Below are positions 42,501 through 64,000 of a stretch of 64,000 nt of DNA, piece after piece (the stretch's first letter is position 1; each line of letters begins with the position of its first letter). The stretch is from Euglena gracilis. Lineage: Eukaryota; Euglenida; Euglenophyceae; Euglenales. The translations under genes and the position numbers were made by a program. The stretch lies in contig CP154956.1 of NCBI GenBank assembly GCA_039621445.1, positions 73,174,205 through 73,238,204 on the forward strand, given 5' to 3'. Under the pieces are notes generated by a model. It saw only the letters and a list, made by a program, of their open reading frames with translations, did no database searches and had not been told where the DNA came from.

Positions 42501-44903
42501 ACACACTGAAGCCAGAGCATTTTCTTTTCCTGTGAGGAAATCCAAAAGGAGCCTGTATGATGAAAGCAAAGTAACGATTGAGAATGCAAGATGGAAGAAC
42601 AAAATCTCCTTTGGCGGAAGCATAAAAAGCAGCAAAACGATGGCCACCCGTGGTTTCAACAATTTGCTGCTTTTTTCAAACAATTTCCAAAATTCAACAA
42701 TTTGCTTCCTTTCCCCCAGTTCTGTGCGATTTCTTTGTATGATTTTGGGGCATTTTCCCATATGCACGTTGGGGTTGTCACCTTTTCCACAACCATTATT
42801 TTTATTTTCTGGTTTTCTTGTTTTCCCGCGTATTTAGTGCTTCTTCCAGCATTATTTTGCCGGCTTTTCCGCATCCTCCCCCACAACGATCCGAAGGTGA
42901 TGGGCATCACAGACACCAAGGCGACCCAAAGCCAAGGCCATACGGGCGGGCTAAGCCACCGGTCCTCCGGACGCCGGCGCTGGCACCGACACGCTCGGGA
43001 CGTCTCTGCGTGACGTGCGGGAGAAGCTCGCCGGCGACCCGGGGGCGATGGCGTACCTGCAGGCGTATGTGAAGCGGGAGCTGGACACCGCCGCCGTCGC
43101 AGCGTTTTTCATGTACGCCCAGCCCAGGGGGGCCCCGCAACAGAATAACCCCTCAGCAGTTTAGCTTGTTTAATTTGCCGAAGTTTAGCAAAAATTCCAA
43201 AAGCAAGACCCCCCAAATACAACCCCCTGTGGGGTTTTTGGAAAAATCCAGAAAACAAACCCCCAAAAGTGTGAAAATGACCATAAAACGGCAGAATGTT
43301 TGATTTTTTTACTGTTTTGATTTTCACGCATTTTACCATTGGAATTTTTTGGGACAATTTTTGCTCAATGTCGAATGTCATGCTTTTTGGATCTATTTCT
43401 GAATGCTCCTGCGGGAGGGATTTTTTGTCGAAATTGCGAGGGAAAAAATCTAAAAAGTAAACCCCTCTGGGATTTTGAGCAACGGACCCAAAAAGCAGAC
43501 CCGGGTCTGATTTGGGGGGGTTAGGCGGCGTTGGGCTTCGGAACGATGACATATGGATGGTCCCGTGCAAACGGCGACGCGGCATGCTGGGCTTCGGGTG
43601 GGCCGCCTTGGGAGATGGTTTGGACCACTCGTATCGCGCGGGGCGGCCAACCAATGCATAAGGATTCCCACATCCGCAGCGCCTTTGGGGGTCTCCCGCG
43701 CCTTTGGTTCGAGCCTGGCGGGGGACCCCGTGCGTTGCGGGGCTGGGGCAGGCAATTGCTTAAGCACTGACCGACCCCCCCCCCCCCGGGGGGGGGGGGG
43801 CTGGTTTTTTTCAGAGTGACTGACTGGTTGTTGGGCCGGACCCCCTCCCCCCCCCCCCCCGGTGGTCGGTAAGCAATTGTATGGGCTGGGGCCAGAGCCA
43901 GAGGGTACGGCCAGCGAGGCCCCGGCGGAGGGCCCGGGGCTGCCGGCAACTTCGTCCACTTCGACCTCCTCCGCCTCAGCGGCTGCCCCCGCCGCGTCGC
44001 CTTCGCCGTGATGAGCGTCCCCGTCGCCTTCATCCACGGCGTGTTCCTCCTCCCCCTCAGGGGAGGGCGGCCCCCGCCGGGCGAGTGACACCCCCGGAGG
44101 GGGTCTCCGGACCAACCCGAGGCTCGCTCCCGGCAGTCGATGGTGGGGTCTGCCTCCTCATCTTCCCCATGGCAAGGGAGGAAGAGAAGGAAGGAGGAAG
44201 AGGTGAGGGGTGTTGGCCGAACCAGAGGTACCTTTCGGATTGGTGCCCTGGGGATAGGTGGTGGATGGTCCGGACATCCTGTATGGAGAGGACCCCAAAT
44301 GACCCTGAAAAGTGGGTCTTTCCGAGCTCCCCCCCACCAGCCCCTCGTGCGGGTGAGTGGACAGGCAGGCAGGGTGCGTTGTGCAGCTTTTTTTGCAGCT
44401 TTTGCAGTTGTTGTCTTAGACTGCTTGCATTTTTGAAGGTTTTTCTGCCGGGTTTTCAGTTTTCCCTGTTTTTTTTTGTTGCAGTGCCCTTGGTAGTGAA
44501 GGTGATATAAAGTTCAGGTTTTTTTTCTGCTTTCATTTGTCCTGAAGTGGAATCTCGAAGGATGTTTTAATCCTGAAGGCTTCTGCATGGTTTTTCGCTT
44601 TGTCGTGCACTGCACCATTCAGTATTTTGCGGGGTTGTCAGCTTCTTTTTTCGTTTGGGGTTTCCCCCGCCCACCCTGGCGTGTGGGTGCTCCAGCTGTC
44701 CACACAGGGCCGCCCAGAATGGACCCCGACCACCGACAACACCCACAAACGGGCCCCCACTGGCACTTCACCTCATCCCCCCCCCCACCCACATTCTGCA
44801 CCGCCCTGCCGTGGCAGCAATGCTCGCCAACCACTTCTACGCCGCAGTGCTGGCGGCGGCCATGCTGGCGGCGTACTCGGTGATGCTGAGCCTCCGCATC
44901 TGA
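36557..44903 (+). CDS. Unidentified multi-pass membrane protein, about 9 exons
   Basis: Exons: 36557-36587 (ATG), 37400-37545, 37683-37817, 38798-~38918, ~40592-40780, possibly ~42061-42154, 42988-43116, 43948-44055, 44814-44903 (TGA). Strong joins: 36587/37400 (CAGGGC/GCCCTG), 37817/38798 (CAGCCTG/CGGGCTG), 43116/43948 (CAGCCC/GGGCTG), 44055/44814 (CAGGG/CCCTG). The N-terminal part reads MYGSLLRPTPG|ALVLPDPILR. Hydrophobic segments occur in several exons (FNCATFVAAFV; FTVPVLLCSSMFGVANLF; RVAFAVMSVPVAFIHGVFLL; AVLAAAMLAAYSVMLSL at the C terminus). The reading frame changes inside 37683-37817, so a small intron or error is likely there, and the 38918/40592/42061/42988 joins are not proven. I do not recognise the family. 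Confidence 0.55.
36588..37399 (+). other. Nonconventional intron, CAGGGC/GCCCTG
   Basis: 5' gacCAGGGC, 3' GCCCTGcggcc. The join is LLRPTPG|ALVLPDPILR in phase 1 of the unidentified membrane-protein gene. Confidence 0.75.
37818..38797 (+). other. Nonconventional intron, CAGCCTG/CGGGCTG
   Basis: 5' agcCAGCCTG, 3' CGGGCTGgcatt, 7 pairs with one G-U, phase 2. It joins ...CLGPGG to KAHRTVVRSRR. Confidence 0.65.
41310..42020 (+). repeat. GTGACTGACTGG-family copies with GCCGG/CCCC palindromes
   Basis: The first unit ends near 41,450 (GGTCGGTGAGCAATGGCATG). The second runs 41,500-41,720. A separate GGTGCCTGCCCCTGGCAGGC palindromic segment with C/G runs follows to 41,960. Confidence 0.55.
43117..43947 (+). 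other. Nonconventional intron, CAGCCC/GGGCTG
   Basis: 5' gccCAGCCC, 3' GGGCTGccggc. The phase 0 join is AAVAAFFMY|NFVHFDLLRL. It includes a GTGACTGACTGG-family fragment. Confidence 0.75.
44056..44813 (+). other. Nonconventional intron, CAGGG/CCCTG
   Basis: 5' ctCAGGG, 3' CCCTGccgtg. The join is HGVFLLP|AAMLANHFY. Read-through would reach TGA at 44,088. Confidence 0.65.
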
Positions 44904-46825
44904 CCCACAGCCCCCAGACCCCAGCCCGCTGCCCAGCACCACCAAAAGGGCTTCGGATCCCCAACGAGCTGGCCTTGGGTACGCCGTTGGACTTTTTATT
45001 ATTATTAACGAAACATTTCAGATTTCAGATTTCCCAGTGGGTGTGCGTGTCTAAAGGAACCGCATGGCGCATGCAAACATGCATTCATACAGCTATACAA
45101 GCAGGCAGGCAGACAGGAAGGCGGACAGATAAGTCCATGCACACACATGCCTCTTCCCCAGCCACCGTTGAAGGTGTGCCAGGCCAATTTTGGGCGGGGG
45201 GGGGGACAAATTTGCAACAAGGCCCCTCAAAATGTGCAATGCAAAAAAGCCAAAAAAAAATACAAAAAACTGCAAAAATGCAAAAATGCAAAAAATATCT
45301 GTATAGTATTTAGTCCATTTGGTAAATAGGTTTTTTGCAGCTTCCCTTGCAAAAAAATGCAAAGCAAGTTGCAAGTTGCATGTAAATTCCTTTTCTGCTT
45401 GAGAGGACTTACAAAAAATTGTACCTCCTCCTGGGAACAAAGCGTGGTGCAAACCTGCAAAGCGACTTGGTTGGTTTGCGCAGTTATACGGACCACCATT
45501 TCATCATGCAACTTTTGTTATTATAAAATCGGTCCAAAAATGTGTGTAGTATGCAGCTTGCAATTGTCCTCTAGCAGAGCAAATTGCTGTGGAAATGACC
45601 GCAAAAGAAAGAAAAGTGCAAAATACAACTTTCCACAAATAATTTTTTCTTAAAAAAAATGCAAATGAATGCAACAAGCCCAAAATTTTAAAGTTTTGGA
45701 ATAATTCGAAAAATGCAAAATATGCAATTTCCGTTACAAAATACACCAAAAAGCCTAAAGATAGAGGGCCAAGGTTGCAAGAGGCTAACTTTGAAGGTGC
45801 CAAGTGCACATAAGGAAGAGCCCCAAGGTGGCAATGCGCCTGCGGGGAATACATTAACATGCCCTGGAGCAAATCACCATCTTGGGAGAAATGACATGAC
45901 ATGACATGCGGTGAGAATTCTCTTTATGAATGCATGTACATCGCACATTCATATCTTCATGCTGGTATACATCTGCATCAGGCTTCTTTTTAAGTCACCT
46001 GACCCCCCCCCCCCCCCGGGGGGAGGGGGGGGGGGGGTGGGGTCCGGCCGGGCCCCCCCCCCCCGGGGGGGGGGGGGGGGTCCCGCGCCGGAGGAGCTGG
46101 GTGTACCTTTTCGGCGCGAAAATTTTTGAAAATTGCCTTTAACGGGCCCGATTTTGGGGGGGGGTCCCCCCCCGGGGGGGGGTCCCGCGCCACCCTGGGT
46201 GGGTGGGGGGGACCCCTCCGGGGGTCTTAAAAAGAAGCCTGATCTGCATGTATGTGGATGTTTGCTTGTGTGTCTGCGTTGCGTGAGAATGTGATTCGTC
46301 CCAGCTACTTTTTTTTAAGCAACATGTGTTTGGTGCCGATGTGGGCCAACTGCACCATCGTAGCATGTCGACTTGTTTCAGACCACAGAGTGGCAGATGT
46401 GATCAAAGCGATTTCAAAGACCATTGGGACCAATAAAACCGGGTTTTTTCCATTTCCCACCAAGAAAGGCTGGCTTAAAATGCAAAATTCCCAGAAAACC
46501 TTGCAAGCCTTCTTGTGTTTTCTCCCTCGAACTTCCCACTGTCAATTCCCACCGAGTTAGTGACGGCTGTGACGATCCCCAGATGTGTGCTGTCTGTGGC
46601 TGAACATCACCGAAATGTGTCGGCGACGTGTGGCTGAGGCTGCCTCACCACCACGCACACCTATGTATATGTCTGGCTCTCTGGGCTGCCTCCCGTACTC
46701 GTTCTGTTGGCCCACTCGATGAGCTGAGTGAGTGTTTTCTCAGTGTTTTCTCTGGAGAGACATTGGGCATGACATTGAGCAGTGGCGGCGGCTGCAGCGG
46801 CCGCAGCAGCAGCAGCAACTAAACC

Positions 46826-47046
46826 CGACCCCCCACTTATAACCCCCCATCTTATAACCCCTCCCCCACTTATAACCCCCCCCCGGGCCCAACCACTGAA
46901 CCGTGACTTATACCCCCCCCCCCCCCTGGGAAGACATGAGAAGCCAAAGAGAACCGCCAAGGCTGTAACCCCCCCACTTATAACCTCCCCCCCTCGGGGC
47001 CAACAGGACCCTATAACCCCCCGGGGGGTTATAAGTGGGGGGGTTT
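46826..47046. mobile_element. TAAACCC...GGGTTTA element with TTATAACCCCCC repeats
   Basis: Outer ends AACCCGACCCCCCACTTATAA and TTATAAGTGGGGGGGTTTA; inside are repeated TTATAACCCCCC units. Same termini as the intron-like insertion at 53,519. Confidence 0.55.
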
Positions 47047-48750
47047 ACAACCACCACCACCACGACGACGACAACAGCAGCAGCAGCAGCAGCAGCAACA
47101 ACATCAAACAAACAAACACAAACAACTCCGACAAGGAAAACAACAGTGTCAACGATGAAGACAATGGCAAGAACAACAATAACAAAAAGAACAGGAACAA
47201 AGTTTCCCTTTGGCAAGCACCTATTATCAAATAATTCTTAAATTTGACATCCAACAGTTGGAAGATTGAGCTACAGTGCCCAAAATTCGCTGAAAATGGT
47301 CCCGCACCACCACCTCTGGGCTAAAAATGGCTAAAACGGGTGAAGTTTTTGGGGTTGACTGTGAGTGCTTGGCCCTGGTCTCTCCTGGTCATGCTTAAGG
47401 GTTCGAGTACCCCACGCCGCGGGGGGCTGACCTGGTAAAAAACACAAAAGGACCCCAAGGAGGTCCGCTGGCCAACCATTTTGCTAGACACTGGAAAAAA
47501 AGCCACCAGCAGACCCCGGGGGGGGGGGTCCAGAGGTCAACCTGACTGTGAAAAAAATCCTCCAGTGCTGCACACCGAGGTGGAAATGAGGTTTTTATGT
47601 GTTTTTTGGGGATGTGTTTAAAAAAAACTCAAATGGCCACTAACTAGCCGTGCTAGCAGACACCCCCCCGGGGGGTCCACTGGGATTTCTATAAGCCAAA
47701 TTTGGACTGGCTACAATCGGGGGGGGGGGGGGTGGGGGGCAACAAACGAGACACAAAGGAACTACAAAACAAAACAAACGCAAATGAACGCAAAAAAAAA
47801 ACGGAGGTTGTATGTAAAATCCTTCAGGAGTTCCCCTGGGATGTGCATTTCTGCTGGAGAGGATTTAAAGAAATCTTCGGCTCTGCTGGGGAACAATTTT
47901 CATTTTGTTTAAAAGGTTTGTTGACCAAAAAAGAAAAAATTGCAAAAATTGACAAATTGACAAAAAATTTTGGTGACGGGGGATTTTTCATCAGTAGAAA
48001 ATTGTCGAACAAAAGTCTTCAAGCAAAACTCCAAAAATCAGGGGAAATTGACAAAAATAATCCAACAAAAACACAAAAAGCACACACAAATTTTACCAAA
48101 TTGAAAAACTTGAAGAAAACACACAAAAAAACGCGGTTGCGCCCCCCCCCCCCCGCTGCAATCCAGCCGTCAGACCAGGTCTGTCTGATCTGTTGTTTCT
48201 TGATGTGCAGATTTGGTTGCCTTCCCTCACCCTCCCCGGCAGAGCAGACAAGATGGCTTTCTTTGACCCTCTTCCCCTCATCTGGTTTCCGGGAGTTGGG
48301 GTTCATAAATGAGTGACCTTTGAAGGGCTGACTTGTATCTGCCCCACTTTCCTGTGAACCCCCAATTAGTTTACCCTTGCAAAGTTAGTGGACCTATCTT
48401 TTTGGCCTCCCCTGTGCAAATTTATTTGGGCAGAACACAAAACCATCGATGGATGATTGACCCCTTTTTCTAAAAGCACTTTGTTGTCAATGCAGCTTTT
48501 AAGAATATATCTGTGACAAAATTTGATTCATCAGCAACAAAACATCATGGCATTTCAGATGATCCCCCCCCCGCTTTCCACTGTCTTCAAAAAGATGCAC
48601 CGTTTTTCACGTTTTTCCTTGTGAAGGGGGCAAAGTTATTTGGACGAATTTTTTTGGCCTTCCCCCCGTGCAAATTTATTTGGGCACACAAAGCTGTGGG
48701 GCAGTTGCAAAGTTTTTGGGTTTTAAGGCACATCCCTCGACTCACGACCC

Positions 48751-48764
48751 ACCCACAGACTACG
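48751..48764 (+). promoter_or_regulatory. Candidate trans-splice acceptor before ATG 48765
   Basis: ACCCACAG (AG at 48,757-48,758) lies six bases upstream of the ATG of the coiled-coil gene. Confidence 0.35.
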
Positions 48765-56545
<7,781 letters not shown>

Positions 56546-56956
56546 CCACACTGCCCCGCTGCTCCAACGAACCTTTGCTGCAGTCGTCATATATGGAAGC
56601 CGGACACCGCGCCTCGCAACCCCCCCCACCAATTGTGGCCCCTCCCGGGCCTTCGCATGGCGGCTTTCTCAGAGGCTGACCTTTCCTTGTAATTATTCCC
56701 AATATCTGTAGAAAAACTGCCTGTCCTTGCTCTCCTCCCTCCAGCACTGTACTTCGCGTTCATGCAGACCAACTGGCACAGTTTTCCCACCCCCCTCCTT
56801 CTTGTTTCCTTGCCTCCAATCGTCCCCCACCATCTCTGTTTTGCAAGTTCGCCCGTAATCTGGCATTTGCCAGATTTTTCATTTTTTTCTTTTCCAGCTA
56901 CCCGGGCAGGATTGATTCCGGTTGACTCCTTGCGAGGTCACCTGTGCATGAGTGGG

Positions 56957-56958
<2 letters not shown>

Positions 56959-57000
<42 letters not shown>
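56959..57000 (+). repeat. (GT)n microsatellite
   Basis: About 40 bp of GT in the intergenic stretch before the mS29-like gene. Confidence 0.85.
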
Positions 57001-57290
57001 ATATGTCTGGAGGTGAGGCTGGGGAGGAGGCCTCCCTCCGGCCAGTTGAAGCTTCAGGTTGTGATCTAGGGTTCTCCCGGTGCCCCTATAATTTTGTCAC
57101 CTCCCCACTTTTTTTGTTTTGCCTTGGGGCCACCCTGTCACCGGGGCCCATATTTGTTGGGGGCAACTGTATACCCAGCCCGTGATGCCAGCACTGCGTG
57201 TCATTGTGTTGCACTACATTAGACCCATTTCAACGTACCCCCCCCCCCCCCCAGTGTGAATCCCCCTGGCTTTGTATTTGGACGGAATTT

Positions 57291-57665
57291 CAAGATCCTC
57301 AGGGGGTGCTTTATATTTGGGGGGTGCTTTGGGGGGGGGAAATCAAACTTTTTTGGGTGGCCTCTGTGTGGCCTTTGGGTAGCCTCTGTGACCTTTGGCG
57401 GCTTTCAATTGTGGTCAAATACCAATTTTATACCAATTTTTGTTGCGCACCTCCTTTTTTTTGCAGAAATGTGCAATTCTTATCCAAAATCTGGTGGAAA
57501 AAATGTTGTATCCACCCAAAATTTTCTATTTTTCCCTGAACGACACCAGCGTTTGGCTCCATGTTAGGGTGGAGGCTTTATATTTGGGCGGCAAAACCAA
57601 CTACCCTAGGGGGGTTTATATTAGGGGGGGGGGGAGGGCTTAATATTTGGGGGGGTTACATTTAA
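57291..57665. repeat. TATATTTGGGGGG repeat cluster
   Basis: Repeated TTTATATTTGGGGG and TTTATATTAGGGGG units lie at both ends of about 370 bp upstream of the mS29-like gene. Probably a degenerate member of the C/G-run TIR group. Confidence 0.4.
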
Positions 57666-58330
57666 AACCCATTTGACTTCTGACATTGTTGTGGTGTTTA
57701 AAAAAAAACAGTGCACAGTGCCACACGCAACAATTCTGGTACTGGGGCTCAGAATGCTCATTTCCCCACACCTGGGGGACCCGGCAGTTTCTCCAGCCCA
57801 GCACGTTTTGGTGGGTAGGTGGAATGCCATCCCTCCTCCAGAGTCTCTGCTACCTCAACCAAAGCATCATTTCATTTTGCTATCAGCATCAAGAAATGGT
57901 GCTTCGTGTTTTTTTTGTGGTTTGTTGCTGCAAATACGCATCCACACAGGTCTTGCCCAGATATTTTTTTTAAAGTTTCGTGAGCCTGGGGAGTGCCAGG
58001 GGCCACTCACCACACCGCAAATTGTGCCAGAAGCGAAGTTAGCGCCCTCCATAAACAGACAAGAAGCCTTAGTGCAACTAAGGGGCCCCAGGGGGTGGGG
58101 GGATGGGTCCAGACCCCCCCTCCCCCCGGGTCCTAAAAAATACCTCTCACCATGCCGCTTTGCAGCATTGCAGCATGAGTTCGTGGCGGCACGAACTCAT
58201 GCTGCAACGAACGGCGTTTTTTTTGGGTTCCACTGCACTCCGCCGCCGCGGCGTGCACACGTCATTTCCCCCCTCAGCGGTGTGGCATGTGAAGCCCCCT
58301 CTCCCCCCCCTCCCCTCTCAGGGCTGGCCC

Positions 58331-58375
58331 ACCCCCCGCAGAGCCCACCGCCACCCGCCCCATACCCCCGCACCC
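58331..58375 (+). promoter_or_regulatory. Candidate trans-splice acceptor before ATG 58376
   Basis: ACCCCCCGCAG (AG at 58,340-58,341) lies 34 nt upstream of the mS29-like start codon. Confidence 0.3.
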
Positions 58376-62734
<4,359 letters not shown>

Positions 62735-64000
62735 GTGTGAGGGATATTCAACCCTTTCCTGGGACATTGAGTGCATTTTGCTCACGAAACCTCAACCTCT
62801 GTCTGAACGACCTCTACCTCCACCTCCTGCTCTATATCACCTCTATGTCCACAAAATGTCAAAATGGCGCCAAAAAGGGCCATAGAACGTCCCAAGTGCC
62901 TCAAATTTGGCAAGTTTGCATCAAAACACATCCAAATTACCATGCCCTCCTCGGACAGTGTCCCCCCCCCAGTGTCCCATACCTGACGGGTGTGGGACAC
63001 CATCGGGGGGGGGGGATGAAAAATATCATCCAGGTGGGTGGTTTCGAAAAATGTCATCAGAGATACGTGACAAAAATAAGGTGACTCACCCCTCAAAATG
63101 ATACCCCCCCCGTAATAGTCGGGAGGGGGGGCGACAATTAGGGGTACCCATCCTATGGACATGCAGGGTAAATTGAGTAAACCCCCCTAATGATCACCCC
63201 CCCAATCCAGGGGGGGGTCAAAACGCTCCCTGGGGGGTGCCATATAGAGGGGGTCACGTAAGCCAATTTGTGAATTTGATCGCAAAAATTGCCTTTGTTT
63301 GGCACGTACTTTCCTTTGTTGAGCACTTTCCTCTGAATTTTGATACAGAGGTAACATACAGGGATAGAGGAGGTCGGAAAACCTTCACCTCTACCTCTAC
63401 CCATATCCTCTACCTCTATCCAGCCCTGCTCCTGGACATTCATTTATAGCTAACCTTGGGTGTATTTGCCCCGAACCCGAATATTTTCGCCGCCCGTCCC
63501 CGGAAATTTCGCCACCCCGTCCAAATATTTTCGCCCCCCCCCCCCGTGTAATCATTTTTGCGGGTTAATTTTCGCCACTCCGAAAAATTTTGTCTTGCTT
63601 TCTCTTTCCTTTTCCAGGCATAATGTCCAGTCAAAATATTTCTGGTTCCAGAGCCAGAGGCAGGTTGAGGGGGCATTACAATTTGCTGAATGCTGACAAG
63701 TTGAACAACATTCACCAGACATCGGCGGCTCAGTGCAGGAAATTGGTGATGGACTTTTTTTTGGTGATCGCTAGCGACTAGTCCCTAGTCACTGTTGGTG
63801 ATGTCCCACCGACCACCAATAATTAGCCCCCCCCTCTGAAAAAGTTTTCAATCCTCCTCCAAAAATTCATTCCAGTATGAAGGGAGATGACTCGAAACAC
63901 CCAAATGCCTTCAAAAACCCCCATTCGGGGGGTCAGTTTGCAAATTTTGGGTGATAACTTCTTTTTGGGGCTGTTCTGTCGAAGACGTCTGTGCAAGGCA
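62735..64000 (+). other. Right-end region, probably intron of the mS29-like gene
   Basis: It begins at a GT donor. It contains C/G-run TIR fragments (63,100-63,245), CTCTACCTC repeats (62,805-62,850 and 63,385-63,425) and a short AT-rich open frame at 63,621-63,780 (GRLRGHYNLLNADKLNNI) of unknown nature. The C-terminal exons of mS29 were not found. Confidence 0.4.

Larger units (their letters stand above)
44904..48764. other. Intergenic region with C/G-run elements
   Basis: It holds TTTGCAA/TGCAAAAAAGCC repeats (45,200-45,720), an inverted G/C-run structure at 46,000-46,230 (CTTTTTAAG near 45,985 and TTAAAAAGAAGCCTGAT near 46,228), the TIR element 46,826-47,046, and CAA-rich triplets to 47,240. 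No gene recognised. Confidence 0.45.
56546..58375. other. Intergenic region before the mS29-like gene
   Basis: It holds a GT microsatellite (56,959-57,000) and the TATATTTGGGGGG cluster (57,291-57,665). No coding segment with GC3 bias was seen until about 58,330. Confidence 0.45.

Overview
The window looks like nuclear DNA from a microbial eukaryote with large, intron-rich genes. Exons are short (about 40-250 nt), GC-rich at third codon positions, and all on the + strand. They are separated by repeat-filled introns of 45 nt to 6.7 kb. Many introns do not obey GT-AG. They carry a short motif a few bases inside the 5' end (usually CAG at +4 to +6) that is complementary to a motif a few bases inside the 3' end (usually CTG at -8 to -6). 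Where the protein reading can be checked, this rule gives clean in-frame joins. That is the signature of the nonconventional introns known from euglenid nuclear genes (and reported from related diplonemids). With the one-strand gene order and start codons only a few bases after a pyrimidine-tract/AG site, I infer a euglenozoan, most likely a euglenid or diplonemid. No species can be named from the sequence alone.

Layout, all on +: (1) 280-14,054, the 3' part of a 21-exon gene for a right-handed parallel beta-helix protein with a coiled-coil and basic tail; (2) about 17.5-33.5 kb, an RFWD3-like E3 ubiquitin ligase (RING, coiled coil, WD40 propeller) with a 6.7-kb first visible intron; (3) 34,373-36,347, a small protein with an N-terminal membrane anchor; (4) 36,557-44,903, an unidentified multi-pass membrane protein; (5) 48,765-56,545, an unidentified coiled-coil protein; (6) 58,376 to beyond about 62.7 kb, a mitochondrial ribosomal protein mS29/DAP3-like P-loop NTPase with a presequence-like N terminus.

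Introns and intergenic DNA are packed with small terminal-inverted-repeat (TIR) elements. Three MITE-like elements and one hAT-type element with transposase remnants share CAGGG...CCCTG termini and perfect 7-bp target duplications. A second group has TAACCCCC...GGGGGTTA termini, and one copy interrupts the hAT transposase reading frame exactly as a GT-AG intron. Other families and many microsatellites are listed below. The six genes show no obvious pathway link. Exon ends marked approximate are limited by hand reading.
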